DNA of 39,676 nucleotides from Lachnospiraceae bacterium (GCA_014804425.1 JAAUZV010000013.1:61477-101152); one strand, 5' to 3'. Positions 9,163-18,953 are shown, numbered from the stretch's first letter. Notes: generated by a model from the letters alone, not told the origin. Made by a program: numbers and translations.

Positions 9163-11832
9163 ATGCAAGAGCATGAAGACAAAAACGCGGGCATGGAACA
9201 GCGGACAGAACAGGAAACCGCGGAAGCAGTATCGAATGAAATAGAGACAGCGCAGAAGATAGATAGAAAAGAGCGAAAAATGGCAAAGAGGAAAGAGAAG
9301 ACTAACAGAAAAAGCAGACAGGAACAGGCAATGAACGGCAATGATTCCAAAATCGGATTTTGGAACAGCAGAAAATTTCAAAATGTGGTATTTATGACCG
9401 GGCTTTTGATCATGACAGTCAGTATCGTCGGGGCGCTGCTTTTTTTGTTTACGATGGACATAGATGACGAGCTGTCCTACTACGGTTTGGAAAGTGTCTT
9501 AGAGGAAACCATGATGACGTCCGATTATACCGATTCGTGGCTCTTTGAGGATGCCTATATAAACGAAGCGGTAACGCAGGCAGAGGCGGCGCATGCGAGG
9601 GCGCTGTTTGAGACGGACGGTAAATTTGATGAGAATAAGACGATCGATCTTGCATATGTTTCCATGCTGAGAGGGGAGACGGCGACGGGCATTACCTACC
9701 GGCTCGGCGATCTGCTCCGCGTGAGAAATACGAACATCGAGACACGCTGGCTCATCAAGCCGCAGTTTGATGCTGTTCTTGACAGAAAGAAGGAGGATCA
9801 GGCGGCACTTTCTTCCTGGGAGGAGCTCAATGAGATTTTGATGTCATCCATGACTACGGGGTACGGAGCAAACTATCCGCAGAAAAGATGCGTGTATTTT
9901 GAAGAGGTATTTCCGACGGATGGAGAAAGCCTTTATGTTCACGTGGACGATCTAGATACGCTGGCAGCTTATACAGAATATTTGGAAGAACTGATTCCGT
10001 TTGTGCGCGGCATGTACGATAAGTATGCAAGGGCGGCAGAGGAGCCGGGTAATATCGGCATTGCGCTTGCTTGCCCATCTATCGGACTGACCTATTGTAG
10101 CTTCGCGGATTATGAGGGGGTGCGAGAGGGCAGCTATGCAGAGATCAGTGAGGCGCTTTATGATTATGTGGCGCAGAAGGAACATGGCGTGGTATATCAT
10201 TGCGGTGCCGGTACGATCCTTGGAGGAAATGTGGATATTTCCCTTTTTGAGGAGTTAGGCAGGGTGATCGGGCTGCATGAGGGAGACCGGCTTTATCTGG
10301 TGCTGGATGCGGAGTTTTCGCAGAATGATTCCTTGAGGCGCATGAAAGATTGGTATGAGACAATCAAAATCACGGCGGAAAGATTGATCGCTGTGTTTAT
10401 CATCGGAATGATTCTGTTTTTGATCGGGTTTGTGCGCAGGACGATGCTGGAGGGAAGATCACAAACGCAGAAGCCACGTCTGATCGACGGCTGGTTTACG
10501 AGTATTCTTCTTGCCGTGATCGGGCTGATGCTCGTTAGCGCGATCATTCCCCTGGAGCTTCTTAAAGTGCTTGGAGAGTGGTATTGGGACTATTATGACA
10601 GCGGGAATACGGTCGGCATTTATATGAACGGAGGCGGCATACTTCTGGTAAGCGTGCTTTCCGTGTTTGTGATTGCGTCAGTGGTATCCTATTGCTTTTT
10701 TGAACTCGTCAATCGCTTGAAAAAGCGCACGATCTACAAAAAGAGCCTGCTCCGCTTTGTGCTCTGTAAATGCAGGAAGGCCGTGCTTTGGATTTTCAGG
10801 TGCATGCAGAAGCTGCTGATGCTTGTGGACGGCAAGATCAAATGGGCGGCCGGCTATGTGCTGTTTTTGATCGTCAATCTGATCGCAGTGCTGTTTGCAG
10901 CAAATGAACAGTGGGCAGCACCGATTGTACTGTTGGCGATCGCCGATCTTTTTATCGGCGCTCTGGTCATCGCATATTTCCGCGAGCAGGATAAGTTGAG
11001 AGAACACATGGAGGCAACCGTACAGGGCAGCCGGGGAGAGCCGCTTGCAGCCGACCGGTTCCACGGAAAAAATAAGAAGACGGCGGAGCTGATCAACGAT
11101 ATGGATACGGGCATTTCCCGCGCGGTGGAAAAATCCATGAAGGATGAGCGGATGCGGACGGAGCTGATCGCCAATGTGTCCCATGACATCCGAACGCCGC
11201 TCACGTCCATCATCAATTATGTCGATCTTTTGAAAAAAGAACCGATCGAATCGGAGAACGCGCAAAAATATCTTGACGTGTTGGATGAAAAATCGGCACG
11301 CTTAAAACAACTGACGGAGGATTTAGTTGAGGCGAGCAGGATCACGAGCGGGAATGTTTCGGTCGAGAACGTGCGCCTGAGCGCGGAGGAGCTTGTGCAG
11401 CAGATCGCGGCGGAGTATGAGGAGAAATTCAAACAAAAAGAGCTGACACTCGTGCTTCATCTGCCGGAGGAACAGGCGGACGATTCGTTTATCGGAGACA
11501 GTCGTTACGTGTGGCGCGTGCTTTCGAATCTGTTCAGCAACCTTTATAAATATGCCATGCCGCACACGAGAGTGTATTTCAGCATGTACCGCACGCCGAC
11601 GCCGACGTTCTGTATGGAATTAAAAAACATTTCCGAATATCCGCTCAATATCTCCCCGGAGGAGCTGACTGAGCGGTTTGTGCGAGGGGATGCCTCGCGC
11701 GGTACGGAGGGAAACGGATTAGGACTTTCCATTGCGCAGAGCCTGATGAACGTAATGCACGGGTCGCTGGAAATCCTGATTGACGGAGATTTATTTAAAG
11801 TGCTGCTGCACTTCCCGGTTCCGCCGCGGTGA
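9163..11832 (+). CDS. Large multi-pass sensor histidine kinase
   Basis: Membrane sensor kinase of 889 residues, partner of the preceding regulator. A highly charged, Lys/Glu/Arg-rich cytoplasmic N-terminus (about 1-65) precedes TM1 (about 72-97). A roughly 300-residue extracytoplasmic region follows, then several helices (about 405-610) and the DHp domain with phospho-acceptor His674 in NVSHDIRTPLTSI. In the ATPase domain the N box is NLFSNLYKYA and the G2-type box is GNGLGLSIA. The usual DxGxGI (G1) box is replaced by ELKNISEYPLNISPEELTERF, a variant seen in Firmicute VanS-like kinases. GGGAGGAAGGG precedes the ATG. The extracellular domain is not one I recognise and is the likely ligand sensor. 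Confidence 0.92.
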   Translation: MQEHEDKNAGMEQRTEQETAEAVSNEIETAQKIDRKERKMAKRKEKTNRKSRQEQAMNGNDSKIGFWNSRKFQNVVFMTGLLIMTVSIVGALLFLFTMDIDDELSYYGLESVLEETMMTSDYTDSWLFEDAYINEAVTQAEAAHARALFETDGKFDENKTIDLAYVSMLRGETATGITYRLGDLLRVRNTNIETRWLIKPQFDAVLDRKKEDQAALSSWEELNEILMSSMTTGYGANYPQKRCVYFEEVFPTDGESLYVHVDDLDTLAAYTEYLEELIPFVRGMYDKYARAAEEPGNIGIALACPSIGLTYCSFADYEGVREGSYAEISEALYDYVAQKEHGVVYHCGAGTILGGNVDISLFEELGRVIGLHEGDRLYLVLDAEFSQNDSLRRMKDWYETIKITAERLIAVFIIGMILFLIGFVRRTMLEGRSQTQKPRLIDGWFTSILLAVIGLMLVSAIIPLELLKVLGEWYWDYYDSGNTVGIYMNGGGILLVSVLSVFVIASVVSYCFFELVNRLKKRTIYKKSLLRFVLCKCRKAVLWIFRCMQKLLMLVDGKIKWAAGYVLFLIVNLIAVLFAANEQWAAPIVLLAIADLFIGALVIAYFREQDKLREHMEATVQGSRGEPLAADRFHGKNKKTAELINDMDTGISRAVEKSMKDERMRTELIANVSHDIRTPLTSIINYVDLLKKEPIESENAQKYLDVLDEKSARLKQLTEDLVEASRITSGNVSVENVRLSAEELVQQIAAEYEEKFKQKELTLVLHLPEEQADDSFIGDSRYVWRVLSNLFSNLYKYAMPHTRVYFSMYRTPTPTFCMELKNISEYPLNISPEELTERFVRGDASRGTEGNGLGLSIAQSLMNVMHGSLEILIDGDLFKVLLHFPVPPR

Positions 11833-11878
11833 AAAGTATGTGTAAACAAACGCTTCATGACGATGCGGGGGTGTAGGG

Positions 11879-13105
11879 ATGCAGAAAAAATTGCTTATCA
11901 TAACTGCATGTATGCTGGCAGTCCTTGTGGCTGCCGGAATCCTTGTAACGATCCGTCAGACAGATCAAAAAAGACAGATTGAACATATTTTACAGGGAGA
12001 GAGTGAGCAGGATACGGCGCTGGTATCTCTTGCGACGGTCAGAGAGGAGGCGGAAACCCTGATTCAGGAGGGCAGAAACGGGGCATACCGCAATCTGGAG
12101 TTCCGTGAAATTCGCCCGCTTATCACAGAGGAAGACCGGATATATCAGATCAGGGTATCCGGTTTGGAACCGGAATTCCCAATGACGGAAGAACAGGTAC
12201 AGAAAGTATATGACACGATGCAGGCTTTCTTTGAAGAGCCGATCGATGAGAGGAAGATTAAGGCGATTCCGTCAGCCAGCGGCGTTGACAGCGTTTCCCT
12301 TCCGGAACTGCGTGTGAAGATTCGGGAGCAAAATGAGGAGTATACCGGAATTGATTATGTTTTTCTCTACCTGGAAGATGAGGAGCATGAGGAGCAAGGA
12401 CAACGCTCACAGATCATCAGCGCAGGCATCCGTTCGATCATGATCGATTTGGGAGAACCATGGGCGGAGGAGATGCCGGACAGGGTTTACTATCCGGGAG
12501 CGGCGGACGGAAGCCTTCAGGATGTTTATGAAACAGCGGACGGAGAAATGTCTGTGGATGAGGCGATTGAGCAGACGGAAAATTATTTTAATCGTGAATT
12601 TCCGGTTCCCGGTTTAGGAGAGATGAAGTATCGGGTTTCCCGCGTATTTATTGTATCAATGCCGGACGGGACTTACGGCTTTGAACTGGAACTGAGAAGA
12701 TCCTATGGAGGAGTTTACTTTCAGGGCGATATACGAAGGCAGAGTGGGACCGGTGATGAAGTGTTTGATCTGACAAGTGCGAGCCTGAACGGCGAGCATC
12801 ATGTCACGGAGTTTTGGGCGATTTCCTGCAATGAGCAGGTTGAGAAAATGCAGGAAATAACAGAGATTGTATCGTTGAAGAAAGCAACGGAGTACATTTC
12901 ACAAAAGATTGGTGACAATACGGTTTACACTGTGCTGGAAATCGAATTGTCATACGTCGGAAATGGAATCACAGAGGAAGACAGATGGTTTGAGGAGCTG
13001 TCTCCGGCATGGATGTTTATTACGGTCAATCAAACGAACGGGAAGGAAGTGCGTTTTTATGTTGATGCACTGACCGGAGAAGTCAGCGTCATAAGAATGG
13101 ATTAA
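11879..13105 (+). CDS. Membrane-anchored extracytoplasmic protein, YycI/PepSY-like
   Basis: A 408-residue protein with one N-terminal hydrophobic segment (about residues 4-25) and no later helix, so it is probably anchored in the membrane and exposed outside. I see no convincing lipobox. The C-terminal half looks like a YycI/PepSY-style fold: SVDEAIEQTENYFNREF, then SLKKATEYISQKIG, and an ending FYVDALTGEV, the usual close of PepSY units. This is a fold-level impression, not a firm family call. It lies between the two-component genes and the ABC permeases, so it may modulate the kinase or act as a transporter-associated sensor. Spacing to the next gene is 21 bases. Confidence 0.7.
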   Translation: MQKKLLIITACMLAVLVAAGILVTIRQTDQKRQIEHILQGESEQDTALVSLATVREEAETLIQEGRNGAYRNLEFREIRPLITEEDRIYQIRVSGLEPEFPMTEEQVQKVYDTMQAFFEEPIDERKIKAIPSASGVDSVSLPELRVKIREQNEEYTGIDYVFLYLEDEEHEEQGQRSQIISAGIRSIMIDLGEPWAEEMPDRVYYPGAADGSLQDVYETADGEMSVDEAIEQTENYFNREFPVPGLGEMKYRVSRVFIVSMPDGTYGFELELRRSYGGVYFQGDIRRQSGTGDEVFDLTSASLNGEHHVTEFWAISCNEQVEKMQEITEIVSLKKATEYISQKIGDNTVYTVLEIELSYVGNGITEEDRWFEELSPAWMFITVNQTNGKEVRFYVDALTGEVSVIRMD

Positions 13106-13126
13106 TGAGGCAGGAACAGACAGAAT

Positions 13127-13957
13127 ATGAAAAAGATGTGGAATGTATTTTGGATGGAAACAAAAAGAACAATGAACCGCATTTCTTTTTTTATGCTGAT
13201 ACTGACAGCGACGGTCATGTGTCTACTGATCCCGATTTTACTAGATGACGGCAGGACGATGATGAATTGTCTGTCTGCTTTTTGGAGCATGTCTAAAGAG
13301 GAGTTCGGATTGCAGGAGTCCCTGAAGGTCAGATCGGTCTTGTGGCAGCTTACCAGCGGTTATTTTGTAATGTTTACACCGTTGCTCGTGAGTTTCAGTG
13401 TTTTGCCGATCCTGTGTGAGGAGAAGGAGGGCGGTGCGCTTCGGTACATGATGTTCAGGAGCGGAAAAAAGCAGGCTGTGATCGGAAGCTTTTTCGCGTG
13501 TATCCTTTGCGGAGGTGTTTTGATGGCGGCGGGCTATCTGCTGTTCGCGGGGATTTTAGGCGCGCATTCTTATGTGATGTTCGGCAGTGCCGGATTGCAA
13601 ACAATCAAAGAAGTGAGCATATTCGTATTGAACAAGACAATCGGTGTTTTCGCATTTGGAATGACGTGTGCCGTGTGGACCTATCTGGTCTCTGCTTTTG
13701 TGCAGAACAGGTATCTGCTGGTCAGTATTCCCTATATAGCGCTTTGGTTTTTACAAAGACTGGCCGGTAATATCCAATATGAAGTCATAGAGCAGAATGC
13801 GGGGGTGCGCCTGTATGTGCAGACGTTTGGAGGTACCTATATATTTGGTGATCTGAAATATATCCTTCAGATTCTTGCAATCTATGGTGTTATCAGCGTT
13901 TTCATTATTCTGCTGCATATGGGCATGCTGAAAAGGAGGACGGATTGTGGAATGTAA
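13127..13957 (+). CDS. ABC-2 type transporter permease (first of two)
   Basis: Integral membrane protein of 276 residues with about six predicted helices, for example ISFFMLILTATVMCLLIPIL, YFVMFTPLLVSFSVLPIL and VISVFIILLHMGMLK. The cytoplasmic-loop segment LCEEKEGGALRYMM resembles the region of ABC-2 permeases that contacts the ATPase. It overlaps the next permease gene by 11 bases, and the ATPase gene follows, so all three should form one exporter. The substrate is unknown; exporters of this layout beside a VanRS-like pair often handle peptides or cell-envelope antibiotics (inference). Confidence 0.85.
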   Translation: MKKMWNVFWMETKRTMNRISFFMLILTATVMCLLIPILLDDGRTMMNCLSAFWSMSKEEFGLQESLKVRSVLWQLTSGYFVMFTPLLVSFSVLPILCEEKEGGALRYMMFRSGKKQAVIGSFFACILCGGVLMAAGYLLFAGILGAHSYVMFGSAGLQTIKEVSIFVLNKTIGVFAFGMTCAVWTYLVSAFVQNRYLLVSIPYIALWFLQRLAGNIQYEVIEQNAGVRLYVQTFGGTYIFGDLKYILQILAIYGVISVFIILLHMGMLKRRTDCGM

Positions 13958-14831
13958 AAAAGAAAAGATGGAGAAACGGCATGCCGTGATCCGGAATATT
14001 GCGCGAAATGAATATACCCGATGGATCTGTGATCCAAGGATGATCCTGTTCTTTGGAATGATGATCTTCATTGAAACCTATGTGGCGGAAGGAATGCTCG
14101 CGCACAGTGAAAAGCTGGGAAAACCGTTTGGCGTTTTTGAAATAGTTATTGCGGTAGCCAACAGTACGGAGCTGTGTATGGTAATTCCGGCAGTTTACTT
14201 ATTGCTGATCGGGGATTTCCCGAGAAGGGATGGCAATACGCTGCTTTATGTGTACCGTGCGGGTAAATATCATTGGCTGCTAGGTCAGATTCTGACATCT
14301 GTTTTCAGTATTTTGACATATTTAGGCGCAATTTTGATCGGATGCATTCTCATGGGAGCGGGGCATTGCTTTATCGGGAATGGATGGAGCGATGTGGTGA
14401 CAAAATATAGAACAATCTTTCCGAACGATATGGAATCAACCGTGTCCTTCATGATTACGGAGCGTCTGTATAATCAGTTCAGTCCGTATCAGGCGCTCGG
14501 GTATTCCGTCAGCCTGCTGTTTGGATTGTTATTTTTTTTGACGATGCTCAAGCTGTTGTTTTTCCTGCTTGGAAAGCCAACTGTGGGAGTGGCGGCAGGC
14601 GTCTGTCTGATCGGGTTCGGATGGCTGTTCAGCCTGCTGGAACTGAAATTAAAATGGATATTTCCGCTGTCCCATGCGATCGAATGGCAGCACTGCGACG
14701 AAATATTCCGTTTTATGACAGTTTCCATGGTGCAGTCCTATCTGTATTTTGCGATTTTGAGTGTCGCCTTGATCTTTGTCAGTATTATTTTAATGGAGCA
14801 ATACAATTTCGGATATGTTGAGCAGAGATAG
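13947..14831 (+). CDS. ABC transporter permease (second of two)
   Basis: Membrane protein of 294 residues with about six helices, paired with the preceding permease but dissimilar in sequence. The start is a GTG at 13947, supported by AAAAGGAGG 9-10 bases upstream inside the end of the previous gene. The N-terminus is basic and cytoplasmic (ECKKEKMEKRHAVIRNIARNEYTRW). Helices include LCMVIPAVYLLLIGDFP and YLYFAILSVALIFVSIILM. It is followed directly by the ATPase gene. Likely half of a heterodimeric ABC-2 exporter. Confidence 0.83.
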   Translation: MECKKEKMEKRHAVIRNIARNEYTRWICDPRMILFFGMMIFIETYVAEGMLAHSEKLGKPFGVFEIVIAVANSTELCMVIPAVYLLLIGDFPRRDGNTLLYVYRAGKYHWLLGQILTSVFSILTYLGAILIGCILMGAGHCFIGNGWSDVVTKYRTIFPNDMESTVSFMITERLYNQFSPYQALGYSVSLLFGLLFFLTMLKLLFFLLGKPTVGVAAGVCLIGFGWLFSLLELKLKWIFPLSHAIEWQHCDEIFRFMTVSMVQSYLYFAILSVALIFVSIILMEQYNFGYVEQR

Positions 14832-14841
14832 GGGATCATTT

Positions 14842-15495
14842 ATGGATGAGAAAAAGGTGTCGGAGATCAGTATCCGAAATGTGGGGCTGGTTTTAGAAAA
14901 GACAACCATACTCGATGATGTGTGTATGGAGATGAAAAAGGGTAACATATACGGACTGATCGGAAGAAATGGTTCGGGAAAAACAATGTTGATGAAGTGT
15001 ATCTGCGGTTTTGTAAAACCTACCAAAGGTAACATCATGGTAAGAAATCAGGTCGTAGGAAAGGATATTGATTTTCCGGAAAATATGGGAATCCTGATTG
15101 AAAATCCGGGCTTTATCTCGTATTATGACGGGATAAAAAATTTAATCATGCTTGCGGGGCTGAATCGAAAGATCGACAGGCGGCAGATAGAGGAAACTAT
15201 GCGGTTTGTAGGGCTTGATCCGAAGATGAAGCGGCATGTGCAGAAATACTCTTTGGGGATGAAGCAGCGGCTTGGAATTGCACAGGCGATCATGGAAGAC
15301 CCCGACATCCTGATCCTGGATGAACCGATGAATGGTTTGGATAAAGAGGGTGTGAAGGATATGAGAACCCTGCTTCTTGAATTGAAGAAGAAAGAAAAGA
15401 CCATCCTTATTGCGAGTCATAATGCAGAGGATATTGATGAGCTGTGTGACCATGTATGGGAAATGGAACACGGAAGAAGCAATGTAGTCGTCTGA
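14842..15495 (+). CDS. ABC transporter ATP-binding protein
   Basis: ATPase subunit of 218 residues for the two permeases. Walker A is GRNGSGKT (residues 41-48). The signature motif is the variant YSLGMKQRLGIA, typical of ATPases from lantibiotic-immunity and bacitracin-type exporters. Walker B is PDILILDEPMNGLD and the H-loop is ILIASHN. ATG 14842 is chosen because AGGGGATC lies just upstream; an in-frame ATG at 14815 would overlap the permease gene by 17 bases. The C-terminus is short with no extra domain. This is the last gene of the two-component/transporter operon. Confidence 0.95.
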   Translation: MDEKKVSEISIRNVGLVLEKTTILDDVCMEMKKGNIYGLIGRNGSGKTMLMKCICGFVKPTKGNIMVRNQVVGKDIDFPENMGILIENPGFISYYDGIKNLIMLAGLNRKIDRRQIEETMRFVGLDPKMKRHVQKYSLGMKQRLGIAQAIMEDPDILILDEPMNGLDKEGVKDMRTLLLELKKKEKTILIASHNAEDIDELCDHVWEMEHGRSNVVV

Positions 15496-15521
15496 CCGCG
15501 CAATATCTATGGAATGTCTTA

Positions 15522-15551
15522 TTGAACTTCCCTGTCTGATTATGTTACAAT
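15522..15551 (+). promoter_or_regulatory. Promoter of the diguanylate cyclase gene
   Basis: TTGAAC at 15522-15527, an 18-base spacer and TACAAT at 15546-15551, with a TGT extension just ahead of the -10 box. It lies 22 bases before the chosen ATG. Confidence 0.6.
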
Positions 15552-15573
15552 AGGTCAGAAGAGGGGAATGCGT

Positions 15574-17271
15574 ATGAAAAAACAGAATGAGCTGTCAAGC
15601 GTGGTTCTGTTGTTGTTTGCCAGCGTGCTGTTAATCGGTGCAGTCATGCTGACATCTTCACAACGGGGAATTGATCAATCTCATTATGAAAAGTTGGATG
15701 GGGGCTGGTCTGTCACGATCAACGGAACGCCATGTGAACAGACAGAGATGGGAGCCATTGTCTTTCCGCTGGTGAATCGGGATGACGAGGTTGTTCTGGA
15801 GACAATCCTTCCGGAAACGATCATTGATAATCCGATCCTTGTCTTTTACAGTGTTCACTCCACGATATGGGCAGGGCTGGACGGGGAAGAAATTTTCCGA
15901 TACGGTCAGGAGCGATACGAGGAGGGAAAGCTGGTCGGATACGGATATCAGTGTATCAGCCTGCCGCAGGATTATGAGGGGAGAAGACTGTCCCTGAAGC
16001 TGACGGTTACCGAGGATGCGGCGTTTTCCTCTTTTGACACGCCGCAGCTGTATGATGCGAACTGGTATGTGAAAGACTATCTTAAGGAGAACCGGATTCC
16101 GCTCATCATCAATCTCTTTCTGATTGTGTTCGGCATTTGCGTGATCGGAGTTGCGGCTGTTTTTCTTGTTCGGCTGCGCAGTCTGCAATGGCTCAAGCTA
16201 TTATGGGTGGCGCTGTTTTCGATCGGGATCGGAGGCTGGTCGCTATGCAGCTATAATCTGATGTTTCTGTTCTCGGACAGTCTGGTGTGGAAGGTGTACT
16301 TGGAGTTTTCTCTATTGTATTTTCTGCCAATTCCGGTTTTTGCTTATTTTTATGTAGAGGCAATGCGTACGAAGAGCAGGCTCAGAAAGAATGCTTATGC
16401 GGTGATTATGGCATTACAGCTTTTCTTTACGCTGACGGCATATGTACTGCAATGGACCGGTATCTGCCATTTTCCGAAAGTGCTCCGGTTTCAGCATATC
16501 CTGATAGCAATGATGGCGCTGTATCTGGTATGCATGTTTGCGTCCGATATCCGGCACAGGCGCTTGGAAAATGCGGTACTGTTTGTCGGAGCTGTCATCA
16601 TGATATTTTTTGCCGCGTTTGATCTGCTGCGGTTTAACATTGAAAAGTATGTCAGCATGTCGGCCGGGAGGCGATATGTGGGTATGTTCAGTATCGGTGT
16701 CATGATCTTCATAACGGCGATGCTGCTTGATTTCAGCAGAAGCGTCGCACGTGCGCTGTACGATGCAGCAAAAGGGGAGGCGCTGGCAAAACTGGCGTAT
16801 TCGGATGCACTCACAGGACTTGCAAACAGGCGGAGCTGTGAAGATCGGTTTGATGCACTGGACGCGGATGGGGAAGAAAAGCCGTACGCGATCGGGGTGT
16901 TTGATCTGAACAATTTAAAACAGGTAAATGACAAGCTCGGACATGAAGAGGGAGACGCATTTATCCGTACGTTCGGAGAGATTCTGCAGGAGGTCTTTGC
17001 ATCCTGCGGACTGGTGGGAAGAACGGGCGGCGATGAATTCCTTGTCATACTGGATGATGTTTCCGCCGAAGAAATCGATGCGCTGATCGGACGGATGCAG
17101 GAGCTGATCGCGCAGAGGAACAAGGATCATCAAAATTGGAATCTGAGCACTGCCTACGGCATCAGCGAACATGCAAAAGAGCCAGGTAAAAACGCAAGGC
17201 AGCTTTATAAGCTGGCGGACGCGCGCATGTATGAGTGTAAAAAAGAGATGAAAAGGGAAGCTGCCCGTTGA
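15574..17271 (+). CDS. Membrane diguanylate cyclase (7TM-type sensor plus GGDEF)
   Basis: Protein of 565 residues that should make cyclic di-GMP from two GTP. N-terminal signal anchor (about 8-30), extracytoplasmic beta-rich domain (about 35-170), about seven helices (about 175-390) in the 7TMR-DISM style, then a C-terminal GGDEF domain. The active-site loop is intact (RTGGDEFLVIL, GGDEF at 485-489), as are DALTGLANRR and FDLNNLKQVNDKLGHEEGD. The RxxD inhibitory site normally five residues before GGDEF is absent (ASCG there), so classical product feedback is not expected. ATG 15574 is preferred (GAGGGG seven bases away) over ATG 15568. A PilZ effector is encoded nearby at 19068. Confidence 0.93.
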   Translation: MKKQNELSSVVLLLFASVLLIGAVMLTSSQRGIDQSHYEKLDGGWSVTINGTPCEQTEMGAIVFPLVNRDDEVVLETILPETIIDNPILVFYSVHSTIWAGLDGEEIFRYGQERYEEGKLVGYGYQCISLPQDYEGRRLSLKLTVTEDAAFSSFDTPQLYDANWYVKDYLKENRIPLIINLFLIVFGICVIGVAAVFLVRLRSLQWLKLLWVALFSIGIGGWSLCSYNLMFLFSDSLVWKVYLEFSLLYFLPIPVFAYFYVEAMRTKSRLRKNAYAVIMALQLFFTLTAYVLQWTGICHFPKVLRFQHILIAMMALYLVCMFASDIRHRRLENAVLFVGAVIMIFFAAFDLLRFNIEKYVSMSAGRRYVGMFSIGVMIFITAMLLDFSRSVARALYDAAKGEALAKLAYSDALTGLANRRSCEDRFDALDADGEEKPYAIGVFDLNNLKQVNDKLGHEEGDAFIRTFGEILQEVFASCGLVGRTGGDEFLVILDDVSAEEIDALIGRMQELIAQRNKDHQNWNLSTAYGISEHAKEPGKNARQLYKLADARMYECKKEMKREAAR

Positions 17272-17296
17272 CATTCGAAATGAAATTGATTATAAT
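17268..17296 (+). promoter_or_regulatory. Consensus sigma-A promoter of tyrS
   Basis: Exact TTGACA (17268-17273), a 17-base spacer and exact TATAAT (17291-17296). The -35 hexamer overlaps the TGA stop of the upstream GGDEF gene. Such a strong promoter fits control by premature termination in the leader. Confidence 0.9.
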
Positions 17297-17302
17297 GCAG
17301 AA

Positions 17303-17645
17303 AGAATAAAAACAAAAGGTGTTGAAGGGAATAAGTAGCCGTAAGGGGAACGCACAGAAAGCAGCCGGTTGATGAGAGGCGCGCGGAAAGCTTACCGTGA
17401 ATACATCCCGGAGCTTTATGGCAGAATGAGCCGGAGAAGCGGGCTTTAGTAGGTCATAACGGATGCTGACCGTTATCGCAGGACGGTATCGCAGAAGGAT
17501 ACAAGCAGGAAATCGGCGTGAGCACTGGTTTTTCATGTATTGTATCGGAAGCCGTACCGCATAAGCCGCAGTTGTGTGAGCACTGCGGGAATGAAGGTGG
17601 TAACACGGGTCATAACCTCGTCCTTTACAAAGGACGGGGTTTTTT
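17303..17645 (+). ncRNA. T-box riboswitch (tyrosine) ahead of tyrS
   Basis: The leader between promoter and tyrS has the T-box core (GAAGGTGGTAACACGG, about 17593-17609), which binds the free 3' end of uncharged tRNA, followed by a terminator (17616-17645). A TAC tyrosine codon at 17402-17404, in the context GTGAATACATCC, sits where the specifier loop of stem I is expected. When uncharged tRNA-Tyr is abundant, antitermination should allow tyrS expression. The roughly 340-base leader fills the gene-free stretch. Stem I details were judged by eye. Confidence 0.92.
17616..17645 (+). terminator. T-box terminator hairpin
   Basis: CCTCGTCCTTT pairs with AAAGGACGGGG (one G-U pair) across a two-base loop core, followed by six T (17640-17645). 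It lies directly after the T-box motif, as required for the attenuation switch. Confidence 0.92.
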
Positions 17646-17702
17646 ATATTCCGAAGCTGCTTATCGCAATGCGAACCAAGAGAGAAGAAAGGAGCATAAA
17701 AC

Positions 17703-18926
17703 ATGCAGGTTTATGAGGAATTGCAGGCAAGAGGCTTGCTTGCGCAGGTAACAAACGAGGAGGAGATCCGCAAGATGGTGAATGCCGGAAAGGCCACGTT
17801 CTATATTGGCTTTGACCCGACGGCAGACAGCCTTCATGTCGGACATTTTATGGCGCTGTGCCTGATGAAACGGATGCAGATGGCAGGAAATAAGCCGATC
17901 GTATTGATCGGCGGCGGTACGGCAATGGTCGGCGATCCGTCAGGACGTTCCGACATGAGACAGATGATGACGACGGAGACGATCGCGCATAACGTGGAAT
18001 GTTTCAAAAAGCAGATGAGCCGTTTTATTGATTTTTCAGACGATAAAGCGATCCTTGTAAATAATGCGGACTGGCTGCTTGGACTAAACTATATTGAACT
18101 GCTTCGTGAGGTCGGTGCATGCTTTTCCGTGAACCGGATGCTGACGGCGGAATGCTACAAGCAGCGGATGGAGAAAGGACTTTCTTTCCTGGAGTTCAAC
18201 TACATGATCATGCAGAGCTATGATTTTTTGGAACTCTACAAGCGTTATGACTGCAATATGCAGTTCGGCGGCGACGATCAGTGGAGCAATATGCTCGGAG
18301 GAACCGAGCTGATCAGAAGAAAGCTCGGTAAGGACGCGCATGCGATGACGATCACGCTGCTCTTGAATTCCGAGGGAAATAAAATGGGCAAAACCCAGTC
18401 CGGCGCGGTATGGCTTGATCCGAATAAGACCTCTCCGTTTGAGTTTTATCAATACTGGAGAAACGTTGCGGATGCGGACGTATTAAAGTGCATCCGTATG
18501 CTGACCTTCCTGCCGCTTGCGCAGATCGACGAGATGGACGCATGGGAGGGCGCGCAGTTAAACGAGGCAAAGGAGATTCTTGCTTACGAGCTGACGAAGC
18601 TCGTGCACGGCGAGGAGGAGGCCGAGAAGGCAAAGGGCGCGGCAAAAGCGTTGTTTGCCGGCGGCGGAGATATGGAGAACATTCCGACGACCGCTTTAAC
18701 GGATGAGGATTTTACAGATGGGAGCATTGACATTCTGGCATTGCTCGTCAAAGGTGACATGACGAAGAACCGATCTGAGGCGAGACGCGCTGTGGAGCAG
18801 GGCGGCGTGACGGCAGGAGACGAGAAGATCTCGGATGTAAAAAGAGCATATACAAAGCAAGACCTTGCGGGAGACGGACTGCTTGTGAAAAAAGGCAAGA
18901 AGACATTCCATAAGTTTGTGGTCTAG
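17703..18926 (+). CDS. tyrS: Tyrosyl-tRNA synthetase
   Basis: Class I synthetase of 407 residues charging tRNA-Tyr. HIGH is HVGH (residues 45-48, DSLHVGHF). The KMSKS equivalent is KMGKT (227-231), as is usual in bacterial TyrRS. Tyrosine-pocket segments ([25 protein letters not shown]) are intact, and a C-terminal S4 RNA-binding domain ([21 protein letters not shown]) is present. AAAGGAG precedes the ATG. It is controlled by the T-box described upstream. A hairpin at 18984-19007 probably ends the transcript. No oddities. Confidence 0.98.
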   Translation: MQVYEELQARGLLAQVTNEEEIRKMVNAGKATFYIGFDPTADSLHVGHFMALCLMKRMQMAGNKPIVLIGGGTAMVGDPSGRSDMRQMMTTETIAHNVECFKKQMSRFIDFSDDKAILVNNADWLLGLNYIELLREVGACFSVNRMLTAECYKQRMEKGLSFLEFNYMIMQSYDFLELYKRYDCNMQFGGDDQWSNMLGGTELIRRKLGKDAHAMTITLLLNSEGNKMGKTQSGAVWLDPNKTSPFEFYQYWRNVADADVLKCIRMLTFLPLAQIDEMDAWEGAQLNEAKEILAYELTKLVHGEEEAEKAKGAAKALFAGGGDMENIPTTALTDEDFTDGSIDILALLVKGDMTKNRSEARRAVEQGGVTAGDEKISDVKRAYTKQDLAGDGLLVKKGKKTFHKFVV

Positions 18927-18953
18927 TGTTCATGGTGTGGCATGATACAATTC

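Noticed and set aside
10678..11265. A 195-codon - strand open frame inside the histidine kinase gene
   Set aside because: It runs antisense to conserved kinase sequence, including the His674 motif, with no supporting start signal or protein motif.
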